The position numbers were made by a program, and so were the translations under genes. From positions 1-33,873 of the forward strand of contig CAMNDJ010000014.1 in NCBI GenBank assembly GCA_946535225.1: a stretch of 33,873 nucleotides of DNA, written 5' to 3'. The stretch comes from an uncultured Lachnospiraceae bacterium. Its GTDB lineage: Bacteria; Bacillota; Clostridia; Lachnospirales; Lachnospiraceae. Below are positions 1-8,772 of the stretch, in pieces (positions within the stretch are counted from its first letter, which is position 1; each line of letters starts with the position of its first letter). Below the pieces are notes generated by a model. That model saw only the letters and a list, made by a program, of their open reading frames with translations. It was not told the origin of the DNA and made no database searches.

Positions 1-63
1 CGTGTTTTTTGAAAGATCCGAAATGATCTCATTGAATAACCTGTTGTGATCTGTCCTGTTCAT
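1..63 (-). CDS. Possible 5' end of an unrecognised leftward gene (partial)
   Basis: Reading leftwards from an ATG at 63-61, 21 codons run to the window edge without a stop, beginning MNRTDHNRLFNEI. The codon choice (AGG, ATC, GAG, CTT) looks like the neighbouring genes and the peptide could form an amphipathic helix. There is no clear Shine-Dalgarno site just upstream, and an open run of 21 codons is not rare by chance. If real, it would be divergent from the diguanylate cyclase gene. I do not recognise the product. Confidence 0.3.
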   Translation of the reverse strand, partial: MNRTDHNRLFNEIISDLSKNT

Positions 64-179
64 AGAATGTATTTTATCATATAGACTCCATCAAATTATA
101 GACCTAAAATAGTGGAAATTGTCGGAAAAAAGTTATACAATTATTTATAGGTATGTATTGTAATGAGGTGTTCTGAGAC

Positions 180-1301
180 ATGAAAAGGGGATTGATCCGC
201 TTTTTTCGCGCTTTAATACAGGTTTTAAAAGGCAAACAGCTCATAAAAGACGAAGCAAAGTTCAAGGTGGTATGCCTTGGAGCTGCTTTTATTCATTTGA
301 TATTCTGTTTTCTTATGCATTCCGTGCATGCCGATATATTGTACTACTATAATATATGTATAGTATTTCTGTACATTTTCATGGGTACATATCTCAATTC
401 CAAAGAGAAATACGGTCTTTTGATGGCGATGATATATTTGGAGATCGAGGCGCACTCGGCTTTGGCATCGTTCCTTTTGGGATTTGATTGCGGGTTTATG
501 CTCTATACCGTTGCACTCATACCGGCGGCTTTTTATCTGAGCGGTATATTTTCCAAAAAGAACAGGCATACCAGCATCAATATTGCCGTAATTTTGTCAA
601 TGTTCGTGGTAATGTGTTACCTTGTCGTAAGTATACTCACCCCTAAGGATGCGTTCTATGATCTTTCCCGGTACGGTTCGTTCAGAGTGACAATGCGATA
701 TATCAATATATTCATCGCATTCTTCTTACAGATAAGTTTCTCGCTCGTATTTGCGCTTGAGGCCGAGTATATGTCCCAGTTCCTTGCCAAAGAGAACGTC
801 AAGCTCAGTGAGGAAGCCGGACATGACCCTTTAACCGGACTGTGGAACAGAAGAAGCCTTACGAATGCAGTCAATGAGGCCATAGGACAGATGGAGAGAA
901 TAGAAGTGTTCAGCGTAGTCATGATGGATATAGATGATTTCAAAAAGGTCAATGATACTTACGGCCATGATACGGGAGATACTGTGCTGGTGAGACTGGC
1001 TGAGATCATCAGAGACGAAGTCAGAGCCGGAGATTATTCATGCCGCTGGGGCGGAGAGGAATTCCTGCTGTTTGCTCACGGTCCGAGGACCGAGGTACAG
1101 TTTGTGGCTGAGAGGATCCTTGACAGATTGAGGAATACCGAATTTAGGGACAGCAAGGATAATATATTCAAGGTAACACTCACAGCCGGAGTGGCGGAAT
1201 ACAGATACGGCGCTCAGTTAAGAAATGTCATTGAAGCCGCGGATAAGAGGCTGTATTACGGTAAGACGCACGGCAAGGATCGGGTTGTAACATCTACCTA
1301 G
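180..1301 (+). CDS. Membrane-bound diguanylate cyclase (GGDEF domain)
   Basis: This protein should join two GTP molecules into the second messenger cyclic-di-GMP. Residues about 28-200 contain roughly six hydrophobic segments, so the sensor part is a membrane domain of no family I recognise. The GGDEF domain covers about 210-373: it opens with HDPLTGLWNRR, continues with MDIDDFKKVNDTYGH, and has the active-site motif GGEEF at 291-295. An RxxD motif (R282-D285) sits five residues before the active site, matching the known inhibitory site where product cyclic-di-GMP binds, so feedback inhibition is expected. All catalytic motifs look intact. The ATG is preceded by GAGGTG at 165-170. No convincing promoter was found upstream. 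A phosphodiesterase of the opposite activity is encoded at 12777-14465. Confidence 0.93.
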   Translation: MKRGLIRFFRALIQVLKGKQLIKDEAKFKVVCLGAAFIHLIFCFLMHSVHADILYYYNICIVFLYIFMGTYLNSKEKYGLLMAMIYLEIEAHSALASFLLGFDCGFMLYTVALIPAAFYLSGIFSKKNRHTSINIAVILSMFVVMCYLVVSILTPKDAFYDLSRYGSFRVTMRYINIFIAFFLQISFSLVFALEAEYMSQFLAKENVKLSEEAGHDPLTGLWNRRSLTNAVNEAIGQMERIEVFSVVMMDIDDFKKVNDTYGHDTGDTVLVRLAEIIRDEVRAGDYSCRWGGEEFLLFAHGPRTEVQFVAERILDRLRNTEFRDSKDNIFKVTLTAGVAEYRYGAQLRNVIEAADKRLYYGKTHGKDRVVTST

Positions 1302-1336
1302 GATCTGAATAAGACATAAGATTATGGAGGAATCCC

Positions 1337-3121
1337 GTGAAGACTATATTAGAGTTAATAAGCGACGAAGTTAAAACAGCATTTAATAAAGCAGGATATG
1401 ATCCCGAGTTGGGTCAGGTAACGGTATCAAACAGGCCCGATCTGTGTGAATACCAGTGTAACGGAGCAATGGCCGGAGCCAAGGTATACCACAAGGCGCC
1501 TGCCGTGATAGCGGCAGAGGTGGCCGATAAACTCAAAGATGATCCAGTGATAGAAAAAGCCGAGCCTGTTAACCCCGGCTTTTTGAACATCACGATAAAA
1601 GGATCTTTTCTGGCGGACTATCTTAAGCAGATGACAGCCTGTGAGGATGGAAGACTTGGCATAGAGACTCCGAAGAAGCAAACGGTGATCGTGGATTACG
1701 GCGGAGCCAATGTAGCTAAGCCGCTTCATGTGGGACATTTAAGAAGTGCCGTTATAGGTGAGAGCATTAAGCGAATATCCAGATATATGGGGCATGAGAC
1801 CATCGGAGATGTACATCTGGGTGACTGGGGACTGCAAATGGGTCTTGTTATCACGGAGCTTAAAGAGAGGTATCCGGATCTTCCCTATTTTGATGATTCC
1901 TACGAAGGCGAATACCCGAATGAGGCTCCTTTTACGATAAATGAGCTTGAGGAGATATATCCCACGGCTTCCGGTAAGAGTAAGGAGGACGAGGAATACA
2001 AGAAACGTGCCATGGAAGCGACCGCCAAACTTCAAAACGGTGTGAGAGGTTACAGGGCACTCTGGCAACACATAATGAATGTGTCTAAGGCCGATCTTAA
2101 ACGCAATTATGATGCGCTTAACGTCGAATTCGATCTGTGGAAGGGCGAGAGTGATGTTCATGATCTTATTCCTGACATGGTAAAGTATCTTAAAGAAGGC
2201 GGATATACGAGGATAAGCGACGGCGCTTTGGTAGTTGATGTCAAGGAAGAAACGGACAATAAGGAGATGCCTCCGTGCATGATCCTTAAGTCTGACGGTG
2301 CATCATTGTATAATACAACCGATCTGGCGACCATAATGGACAGGGTAAAGAAATATGATCCCGACAGGATGGTCTATTTGACGGATAAGAGACAGAATCT
2401 GTATTTTGAACAGGTATTCAGATGTGCGAGGAAGACGGGACTCATCGATCCTGATAAAGAGCTGATACATATAGGCTTCGGTACTGTCAACGGTAAGGAC
2501 GGTAAGCCGTTTAAGACCAGAGACGGCGGCGTGATGAGGTTAGAGTATCTGATCAAGGACATAGATGACAGAATGTATGCCCGCATCAAGGAAAACAGAG
2601 ATATAGATGATGATGAGGCCAAAGCCATCAGCAAGATCGTTTCTCTTGCGGCCATCAAATACGGAGACCTGTCCAACCAGGCATCCAAGGATTATATCTT
2701 TGATGTTGACAAGTTCACATCCAGCGAGGGGAATACCGGGCCGTATATACTGTATACGATAGTCAGGATCAAGAGCATACTTGAGCGTTTTGTGTCCGAA
2801 GGAGGTAAACTCCCGGATATTGAGGGCAAGGCATGTGGATTTACTGTTCCGGATTCGGCAGTAATGAAGAGCCTCATGATGGAACTTACAGGGTTTGCAC
2901 AGACTGTCACGGGAGCTTATACCGAGGCGGCTCCTCACAGGATATGTGCATATATATACGGACTGGCTAACGCATTCAACAGTTTCTATCATGAAGTAAG
3001 GATACTGTCGGAGGAAGATGAGCAGAAGAAGCAGGGATATATAGCACTGCTTGTGCTGACACTCAAGGAACTCAGTACATGTATTGACATGCTGGGCTTT
3101 GGTGCACCGGAGAAAATGTGA
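1337..3121 (+). CDS. argS: Arginyl-tRNA synthetase
   Basis: A cytoplasmic class I synthetase that charges tRNA-Arg with arginine using ATP. The 594-residue length is normal for the family. The N-terminal extension (about 1-110) matches the Add-1 domain that contacts the tRNA. The HIGH-type signature is HVGH at 131-134 within KPLHVGHLRS. The second signature region reads GKDGKPFKTRDGG, the usual ArgRS form instead of KMSKS. The C-terminal helical anticodon-binding domain ends in the family-typical LGF at the tail. The start is GTG at 1337, chosen because GGAGG (1326-1330) lies at good distance and the protein begins correctly there. It follows the diguanylate cyclase by 35 bases; no T-box leader fits in that gap, so it is not regulated that way from here. 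Confidence 0.97.
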   Translation: MKTILELISDEVKTAFNKAGYDPELGQVTVSNRPDLCEYQCNGAMAGAKVYHKAPAVIAAEVADKLKDDPVIEKAEPVNPGFLNITIKGSFLADYLKQMTACEDGRLGIETPKKQTVIVDYGGANVAKPLHVGHLRSAVIGESIKRISRYMGHETIGDVHLGDWGLQMGLVITELKERYPDLPYFDDSYEGEYPNEAPFTINELEEIYPTASGKSKEDEEYKKRAMEATAKLQNGVRGYRALWQHIMNVSKADLKRNYDALNVEFDLWKGESDVHDLIPDMVKYLKEGGYTRISDGALVVDVKEETDNKEMPPCMILKSDGASLYNTTDLATIMDRVKKYDPDRMVYLTDKRQNLYFEQVFRCARKTGLIDPDKELIHIGFGTVNGKDGKPFKTRDGGVMRLEYLIKDIDDRMYARIKENRDIDDDEAKAISKIVSLAAIKYGDLSNQASKDYIFDVDKFTSSEGNTGPYILYTIVRIKSILERFVSEGGKLPDIEGKACGFTVPDSAVMKSLMMELTGFAQTVTGAYTEAAPHRICAYIYGLANAFNSFYHEVRILSEEDEQKKQGYIALLVLTLKELSTCIDMLGFGAPEKM

Positions 3122-3139
3122 CCGTTTTGGAGGGATCCC

Positions 3140-4135
3140 ATGATATTTAAGTGTAAGAACTGCGGAGGAAATATAGTCTATGATCCGGATAAAGGGACGA
3201 TGTGCTGTCCCCACTGCGACGGACTGGACACGGAAGAGAAGATAGTAAGCACAGAGGCGATGCATACGTGCGTAAGTTGCGGTGCGCCGATGGAGAGCGT
3301 GATCTTAGAGCATACGTCTGCAACGAAATGCCCTAACTGCGGTACTTACGTGATCCTCGACGAAAGAGTGCAGGGGGCTTATGAACCTGCCCTCATACTT
3401 CCTTTCAGGATAAGCAGAAATAAAGCGATAGACCTTCTTAAAAGCGAATTCGGCAAGCGTGTTTTCACGCCGACGGGATTTCTCAGTAATGCATCGGTGA
3501 GCAAGATAGAAGGTACTTATGTTCCTTTCTTTATGTATGATTATGATACATCTACGGATTATCACGGAACCGGCACCAAAGTCAGACACTGGACATCAGG
3601 GGATTATGAATATACCGAGACCTCATATTTTGACATACACAGAGAGATGGATGCATCATTTGACAGAGTTCCCGTAGATGCCTCGGATTATATGGATGAT
3701 CAGTATATGGATCTTTTGGAACCTTATGCCTATGAAGGGTTTGAGAGCTTTCAGGAGAAGTACATGTCGGGCTTTTTGGGAGAGAAATACAACAGATCTG
3801 AGGAAGAACTGGCTCCGAGAGCGATCGAGAAGATCAAGACGGCCATAGAAGCACTCATAAATGCGAGTATAACCGGATATACAACGGTCACTAGAAAGAG
3901 CATGGATGCCAACGCTTCCAAGCAGAAGGTTGACTATGCGCTCCTTCCGGTGTGGGAATATGTTTTCAGATATAGGAATGAGAACTACAAATTCCATGTT
4001 AACGGACAGACGGGTAAGGTCGTTGGTAAGACTCCGGTCGCAAAGAATAAAGTCGTGTTATACGGAGCGACGGTATTCGGACTGATAACTCTTATCGGAT
4101 CCATGATAAGGCTGTTGGCAGCAGCGATAATGTAG
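3140..4135 (+). CDS. Zinc-ribbon protein with a C-terminal membrane anchor
   Basis: The first 70 residues hold two zinc ribbons: C5-x2-C8 with C22/C23-x2-C26, and C44-x2-C47 with C64-x2-C67. This resembles proteins usually labelled TFIIB-type zinc-ribbon-containing in clostridia, but I see no DNA-binding or transcription domain, so the label says little about function. Residues about 75-300 are a mixed domain of unknown role. Residues about 305-329 form one hydrophobic segment, making this a likely tail-anchored protein with the zinc ribbons in the cytoplasm. The ribosome binding site is GGAGGG at 3129-3134. It lies 18 bases after argS and 40 before the TPM protein; the pairing with another small membrane protein suggests a shared envelope role, which is inference. 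Confidence 0.8.
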   Translation: MIFKCKNCGGNIVYDPDKGTMCCPHCDGLDTEEKIVSTEAMHTCVSCGAPMESVILEHTSATKCPNCGTYVILDERVQGAYEPALILPFRISRNKAIDLLKSEFGKRVFTPTGFLSNASVSKIEGTYVPFFMYDYDTSTDYHGTGTKVRHWTSGDYEYTETSYFDIHREMDASFDRVPVDASDYMDDQYMDLLEPYAYEGFESFQEKYMSGFLGEKYNRSEEELAPRAIEKIKTAIEALINASITGYTTVTRKSMDANASKQKVDYALLPVWEYVFRYRNENYKFHVNGQTGKVVGKTPVAKNKVVLYGATVFGLITLIGSMIRLLAAAIM

Positions 4136-4175
4136 CGTCTTGCGGAAAGGGACAGAAAAGACCAGGGGATAGAAA

Positions 4176-4988
4176 ATGAAATCATATTTTAAGTATTTCA
4201 GAATACCATTTATAATAGCGGCTGTTATCACAGTGATATCTCTGCCGGTATATTTCTCCGTGAAGAATTCGGTAATGAATGCGGAGAGAAACAATTCGAG
4301 CTGGGATAACTCCGTGACGTTAATAGATCAGGCTGACAAGATGACCGATGAAGAAGAGCGGGATTTGGGAGACAGGCTTGAGGAGATAGGAAACGCCTGT
4401 CAGACGGATATCATTTTTATCATACTTGATGATCCCGAGAATGCTTATCTTGATTCGGTGCGAAGGCTTGCTGACAGTTTCTCTGAAGATAATCATATGG
4501 GTTATGATTATCCTGGAGGTTCGGCCATTGTTTTCATAGACAACTGGAGCAGGGGCGGAGACGGCGGAATTCATTCATGGATGTCAACTACCGGAAATAT
4601 AAGGGAGAGGATAAGCGACGATGCTGCTACGGAGATGCTTAATGTCCTGGATGAACTGAGTGATGGTGACGATCCTTATTATGTTTATTCCAAACTGGCG
4701 AATCAGATATACAGGAAGGGCGGCAAACTAAGGATGCCTTTTTCGATGGGAACCGTGCTCATTGCTTCGTTGGTCATTTCTATAATATACATATTCCTTA
4801 ACTGGAGGAGTAAGCTTGGTGATGTAACCGTGAACGCCGAGACTTATCTGGAAGGCAGGAAGGCGAACTTCAGAGTCAAGACGGATACGTTCTCTCATAA
4901 GACCGTGACCAAGCATAAGATCGAGAGGAGTTCATCCGGCGGAGGCGGCGGTGGCGGAAGCCACGGCGGCGGAGGCCATTCCAGATAA
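4176..4988 (+). CDS. TPM-domain membrane protein (YgcG-like)
   Basis: A 270-residue protein with an N-terminal hydrophobic segment at about 10-28 (signal anchor), an extracytoplasmic TPM domain at about 48-165 containing DQADKMTDEEERDLGDRL, a second membrane segment at about 188-208, and a glycine/histidine-rich tail (SSSGGGGGGGSHGGGGHSR) in the cytoplasm. The start domain and glycine-rich end are characteristic of the TPM/YgcG family. TPM domains have been reported as phosphatases in plants and as photosystem repair factors; bacterial roles are not settled, so no substrate is assigned. AGGGGATA stands before the ATG. The preceding gene is a zinc-ribbon membrane protein and the two probably share a transcript. 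Confidence 0.82.
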   Translation: MKSYFKYFRIPFIIAAVITVISLPVYFSVKNSVMNAERNNSSWDNSVTLIDQADKMTDEEERDLGDRLEEIGNACQTDIIFIILDDPENAYLDSVRRLADSFSEDNHMGYDYPGGSAIVFIDNWSRGGDGGIHSWMSTTGNIRERISDDAATEMLNVLDELSDGDDPYYVYSKLANQIYRKGGKLRMPFSMGTVLIASLVISIIYIFLNWRSKLGDVTVNAETYLEGRKANFRVKTDTFSHKTVTKHKIERSSSGGGGGGGSHGGGGHSR

Positions 4989-5031
4989 CACAGAGCGGAT
5001 TTTAAGGATCCGTGGAAGGATAATACATTAA

Positions 5032-6837
5032 ATGGATCAGAAGCATATCAGGAATTTCTGCATCGTTGCTCATATCGATCACGGTAAGAGCACTCTTGCA
5101 GACAGAATAATCGAGAAGACAGGACTCCTGACCGAAAGGGAGATGCAGGAGCAGGTCCTTGATAACATGGATATAGAGCGTGAGCGTGGTATAACGATCA
5201 AGGCGCAGACAGTCCGTACCGTATATAAGGCAAAGGACGGGCAGGAATACGTTTTTAATCTTATAGACACTCCGGGGCATGTTGACTTCAATTATGAAGT
5301 CAGCAGATCGCTTGCTGCCTGCGACGGAGCGATACTTGTCGTGGATGCGGCACAGGGGATCGAAGCGCAGACGCTGGCCAATGTTTATCTGGCGTTGGAT
5401 CATGATCTGGAGGTTTTTCCCGTAATAAATAAGATAGATCTTCCGAGCGCCGAGCCGGAGAGAGTCATTGAAGAGATCGAAGACGTGATAGGATTAGAGG
5501 CCAAGGATGCTCCTTTAATAAGTGCCAAGAACGGTATCGGTATAGAGGATGTCTTGGAGCGTATAGTTGAGCGTATACCGGCTCCGTCCGGAGATCCTGA
5601 TGCGCCGCTTAAGGCACTTATCTTCGATTCGCTGTATGATTCTTACAGAGGCGTCATCATATTCTGCAGACTGATGGACGGAAAGGTGTCCAAAGGTACT
5701 CATATAAGGATGATGGCGACCGGAGCAACAGCCGAGGTCGTGGAAGTGGGTACATTTGGCGCAGGACAGTTCATTCCCGGCGAAGAACTCTCTGCGGGAA
5801 TGGTAGGCTATATAACGGCTTCTATCAAGAATGTCCGTGATACGGCGGTTGGTGATACGGTCACGGATGATGATGATCCGTGTGCGGAGGCGCTCCCCGG
5901 ATATAAAAAGGTCCAGTCAATGGTCTATTGCGGTATGTACCCTGCGGACGGAGCAAAGTATCCGGATCTTAGAGATGCTCTTGAAAAACTGCAGCTAAAT
6001 GATGCGTCACTTAATTATGAGCCTGAAACATCGGTTGCATTGGGATTTGGGTTCAGATGCGGATTCCTGGGGCTGCTGCACTTAGAGATAGTGCAGGAAA
6101 GACTCGAAAGGGAGTATAATCTGGACCTTGTGACGACAGCTCCGGGTGTTATATATCATGTATGGAAGACCAACGGAGAAATGGTGGAACTAACCAATCC
6201 GACCAATATGCCGGATCCCTCCGAGATAGATTATATGGAAGAACCGATAGTTTCGGCTGAGATCATGCTCACATCCGAGTATCTGGGTGCGATCATGGGA
6301 CTGTGCCAGGAAAGGCGCGGCAGGCAGACAGGAATGGAATACATAGAGGCTAACAGAGTCCTGCTTAAGTATGATCTGCCGCTAAATGAGATCATCTATG
6401 ACTTCTTTGATGCGCTGAAGAGCCGCTCGAGGGGTTATGCGTCATTTGACTACGAACTCAAAGGATATGAGAAGAGTTCTTTGGTCAAGCTGGATATACT
6501 TATCAACAGGGAAGAAGTGGATGCGCTCTCATTTATAGTTCATGCTGACAGTGCCTATGAGAGAGGCCGTAAGATGTGTGAAAAACTCAAGGATGAGATA
6601 CCCAGACATCTTTTTGAGATACCGATACAGGCTGCGGTCGGCGGTAAGATAATCGCCAGAGAGACTGTCAAAGCCATGCGCAAAGATGTATTGGCCAAGT
6701 GTTACGGCGGTGATATAACACGTAAGAAGAAGCTTTTAGAGAAACAGAAGGAAGGTAAGAAGAGAATGCGCCAGATAGGTAATGTTGAGATACCTCAGAA
6801 GGCATTCATGTCGGTACTCAAACTGGATTCGGAATGA
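5032..6837 (+). CDS. lepA: Elongation factor 4 (LepA), ribosome back-translocase GTPase
   Basis: A translational GTPase that binds stalled or mis-translocated ribosomes and helps initiation and back-translocation. The G motifs are clear: AHIDHGKST at 13-21, DTPGH at 79-83 and NKID at 133-136. Residues from about 185 form the EF-Tu-like domain 2, followed by two EF-G-like domains, and the C-terminal LepA-specific domain with conserved [29 protein letters not shown] region before the end. The 601-residue length is exactly family-typical. GGAAGGA precedes the start. It is 43 bases after the TPM gene and 49 before hemW. In spore-forming relatives lepA is commonly preceded by gpr and spoIIP; those are absent here. 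Confidence 0.97.
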   Translation: MDQKHIRNFCIVAHIDHGKSTLADRIIEKTGLLTEREMQEQVLDNMDIERERGITIKAQTVRTVYKAKDGQEYVFNLIDTPGHVDFNYEVSRSLAACDGAILVVDAAQGIEAQTLANVYLALDHDLEVFPVINKIDLPSAEPERVIEEIEDVIGLEAKDAPLISAKNGIGIEDVLERIVERIPAPSGDPDAPLKALIFDSLYDSYRGVIIFCRLMDGKVSKGTHIRMMATGATAEVVEVGTFGAGQFIPGEELSAGMVGYITASIKNVRDTAVGDTVTDDDDPCAEALPGYKKVQSMVYCGMYPADGAKYPDLRDALEKLQLNDASLNYEPETSVALGFGFRCGFLGLLHLEIVQERLEREYNLDLVTTAPGVIYHVWKTNGEMVELTNPTNMPDPSEIDYMEEPIVSAEIMLTSEYLGAIMGLCQERRGRQTGMEYIEANRVLLKYDLPLNEIIYDFFDALKSRSRGYASFDYELKGYEKSSLVKLDILINREEVDALSFIVHADSAYERGRKMCEKLKDEIPRHLFEIPIQAAVGGKIIARETVKAMRKDVLAKCYGGDITRKKKLLEKQKEGKKRMRQIGNVEIPQKAFMSVLKLDSE

Positions 6838-6843
6838 TGTTAA

Positions 6844-6871
6844 AACCCGGGACCGTATCAGGCCTCGGGTT
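6844..6871 (+). other. Small hairpin between lepA and hemW
   Basis: AACCCG at 6844-6849 can pair with CGGGTT at 6866-6871, leaving a 16-base loop. There is no run of T after it, so it is not an intrinsic terminator. It may act as an mRNA processing or stability element within the transcript. This is only a sequence-pairing observation. Confidence 0.25.
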
Positions 6872-6886
6872 CATTAATGAAAAGAA

Positions 6887-8224
6887 ATGATATCTCTCTA
6901 TATACACATACCTTTTTGCATACGGAAGTGCCATTACTGTGATTTTCTCTCTTTCAGTGCACCGAGTGAGGTCCGCGATAAATATGTTTCGGCACTTTGC
7001 AACGAAATAAAACAATATTCACGATATGTCAGAGAACCGCTTTATACGGTATTCTTCGGCGGAGGTACGCCGTCTTTGCTCACTCCTAAGCAACTTAACA
7101 GAATAATGCAGACCATAAGGGATGGATTCGATATGCCGGCCGGTATTGAGATCAGCATGGAATGTAATCCGGGAACAGTCAATGAGGACAAACTGAGATC
7201 CTATATGAGCCTGGGCATCAACAGACTGAGCATCGGACTGCAATCATCCGACAACAACGAGCTTAAGATATTGGGACGTATACATGATCTTGCGGATTTT
7301 GAAGCCACTTTTACATCAGCCCGGCGGGTTGGGATCAAAAACTTAAATGTAGATATAATTAGCGCCATACCCGGACAGACACCCGAAAGTTACTTAAATA
7401 CACTGACTTATGTAGTCAACCATGACCCCGAGCATATTTCCGCCTATAGTCTTATTATCGAAGAAGGCACTAAATTTCATGATCTTTATGCACATGACGG
7501 AAGTGTCAGCACATCGCCTTCCGGATCGGTTGGTCGACCGATCAGTGCAGAAGAGAGAAAAAAGGATGACCCGACAACGGTTAACATAAATCTGCATCAT
7601 TCAGACTTTTTATCAGATCGTCCTCCGCTCCCGAATGAGGATGATGAACGCAGGATGTATTATGATACACGAGCTGTCCTTGCTAAAGCCGGATATGTCA
7701 GATATGAGATATCCAATTATTCAAAACCCGGATATGAATGCAGGCATAATAATGTATACTGGACGGGAGGTAATTACATCGGAGCAGGACTGGGCGCTTC
7801 TTCGTATTATATGGGATACAGATACAGAAATACGGCAGACATGGCCTCTTATCTTGATATGTATTCAGATGGTAAAGGGGATTTGAAGCACAGGGAGTTT
7901 ACTCATCCCACGGATAAGGACAGTACGCTCGTTTCAGATCGTTTATCGCTCATAGAGAATGAACGTATTCATGAGGATATACAAAAACTTTCCGTTAAAG
8001 ATATGATGGAAGAGTTCATGTTCCTAGGACTAAGAAGGATGGATGGAATAAGCAGGAAGGAGTTTGCCGATAAGTTTTCGGATCCTTATGACGTGATATA
8101 CGGTGATATAACGAAAAAGCTGGCAAAAGAAGGACTGCTGGAATCATCCGGCGACCGTATCAGACTTACGGACAGGGGAATTGACGTCAGCAATACGGTA
8201 TTGGCGAACTTTTTACTGGACTGA
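6887..8224 (+). CDS. hemW: Radical SAM heme chaperone HemW, with two insertions
   Basis: HemW binds heme and a 4Fe-4S cluster and is thought to insert heme into proteins. The radical SAM cluster motif is C11-x3-C15-x2-C18, followed by GGGTPS at 58-63. The middle blocks YEISNYSKPGYECRHN and YWTGGNYIGAG are typical of HemW. At 445 residues it is well above the usual ~380. The extra length lies in two places: about residues 204-246, between YAHDG and PLPNEDDERRMY, and about 333-368, between the YLD region and the EEFMFLGLRRMDGI block. Both are polar and interrupt otherwise conserved stretches. The ribosome binding site is weak (AAAAGAA). The start was kept because the family begins IYIHIPFC. It follows lepA, the usual clostridial order. 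Confidence 0.93.
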   Translation: MISLYIHIPFCIRKCHYCDFLSFSAPSEVRDKYVSALCNEIKQYSRYVREPLYTVFFGGGTPSLLTPKQLNRIMQTIRDGFDMPAGIEISMECNPGTVNEDKLRSYMSLGINRLSIGLQSSDNNELKILGRIHDLADFEATFTSARRVGIKNLNVDIISAIPGQTPESYLNTLTYVVNHDPEHISAYSLIIEEGTKFHDLYAHDGSVSTSPSGSVGRPISAEERKKDDPTTVNINLHHSDFLSDRPPLPNEDDERRMYYDTRAVLAKAGYVRYEISNYSKPGYECRHNNVYWTGGNYIGAGLGASSYYMGYRYRNTADMASYLDMYSDGKGDLKHREFTHPTDKDSTLVSDRLSLIENERIHEDIQKLSVKDMMEEFMFLGLRRMDGISRKEFADKFSDPYDVIYGDITKKLAKEGLLESSGDRIRLTDRGIDVSNTVLANFLLD

Positions 8225-8337
8225 ACATATATACGGTGGTATCATATTCATGGTAAACATATTTACCTTATAGAAATGGGTTACACGAGGCGGATAGACA
8301 AGACTGCAAAAAACTCCAAGAAAACTCAATTTTCCTA

Positions 8338-8366
8338 TTGACTTATGGACTTTTGTGACATACAAT
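8338..8366 (+). promoter_or_regulatory. Promoter of rpsT
   Basis: TTGACT (8338-8343), a 17-base spacer, then TACAAT (8361-8366) fit a vegetative sigma-A promoter closely. An in-frame ATG at 8345 lies between the two boxes, so it cannot be the start of the S20 gene; this supports the later TTG start. Before the promoter, 8225-8337 holds only a short hairpin (GGTAAA 8252-8257 with TTTACC 8262-8267). Confidence 0.75.
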
Positions 8367-8370
8367 ATCA

Positions 8371-8430
8371 TTTGCGTGTGGCAAAACGTCCGTGTCCGGA
8401 TTGCCTGCACTTACTTAGAACAACAATCTG
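8371..8430 (+). promoter_or_regulatory. Possible structured leader of rpsT
   Basis: The transcript leader can form TTTGC/GCAAA (8371-8375 with 8381-8385) and then CGGATTG (8397-8403) with CAATCTG (8424-8430, one G-U pair). The second stem ends one base before the Shine-Dalgarno sequence at 8432. Ribosomal protein mRNAs are often controlled by their own product through such leaders; for S20 in this group that is inference, and I know of no named motif that matches. Confidence 0.3.
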
Positions 8431-8446
8431 CAAGGAGGTGGAGAAC

Positions 8447-8710
8447 TTGGCTAACATCAAATCCGCTAAGAAGAGAATCTTAGTATCAAATGCCAATGCG
8501 GAGCACAATAAGGCTATCAAGTCGGGTGTGAAGACTTCTGTCAAGAAGGTTTACAGCGCGATCGAGTCCGGTGACAAGAATGCAGCCGCAGCCGCTTTAG
8601 TCGAGGCCACAGCTACTATAGACAAGGCTACTTCGAAGGGAGTATATCACAAGAATACTTCATCAAGGAAGGTATCCCGTCTGAGCAAGGCTGTCAATAA
8701 GATGGCATAA
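8447..8710 (+). CDS. rpsT: Small ribosomal subunit protein S20
   Basis: An 87-residue 16S rRNA-binding protein of the 30S subunit. It starts with TTG at 8447, read as Met and followed by ANIKSAKKRI, the conserved S20 beginning. AAGGAGG at 8432-8438 lies eight bases before this codon. A longer reading frame from 8345 is excluded because it would begin inside the promoter and add 34 unrelated residues. The sequence is lysine- and alanine-rich with the helical S20 pattern (HNKAIKSGVKTSVKK; GVYHKNTSSRKVSRLSKAVNK). A TTG start for S20 is known in other bacteria, including E. coli, and is linked to weak, regulated translation. It has its own promoter and terminator. Confidence 0.95.
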   Translation: MANIKSAKKRILVSNANAEHNKAIKSGVKTSVKKVYSAIESGDKNAAAAALVEATATIDKATSKGVYHKNTSSRKVSRLSKAVNKMA

Positions 8711-8734
8711 CAGAACTGAGTTTACGTACTCTTA

Positions 8735-8762
8735 CCGCGTGACCGTCATCACGCGGTTTTTT
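8735..8762 (+). terminator. Intrinsic terminator of rpsT
   Basis: CCGCGTGA (8735-8742) pairs perfectly with TCACGCGG (8749-8756) around a six-base loop and is followed by six T (8757-8762). It ends the short S20 transcript 24 bases after the stop codon. Confidence 0.92.
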
Positions 8763-8772
8763 ATATCGCAGA

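Noticed and set aside
1302..1336. T-box leader for argS
   Set aside because: The gap is only 35 bases and lacks the T-box sequence.
2540..3265. Long - strand open frame of 241 codons across the argS end
   Set aside because: It is antisense to argS and the zinc-ribbon gene, lacks any recognisable domain and is explained by the codon pattern of the real genes.
8345..8446. N-terminal extension of the S20 reading frame
   Set aside because: It would start between the -35 and -10 boxes of the rpsT promoter and has no ribosome binding site; TTG 8447 has both a correct site and the family N-terminus.
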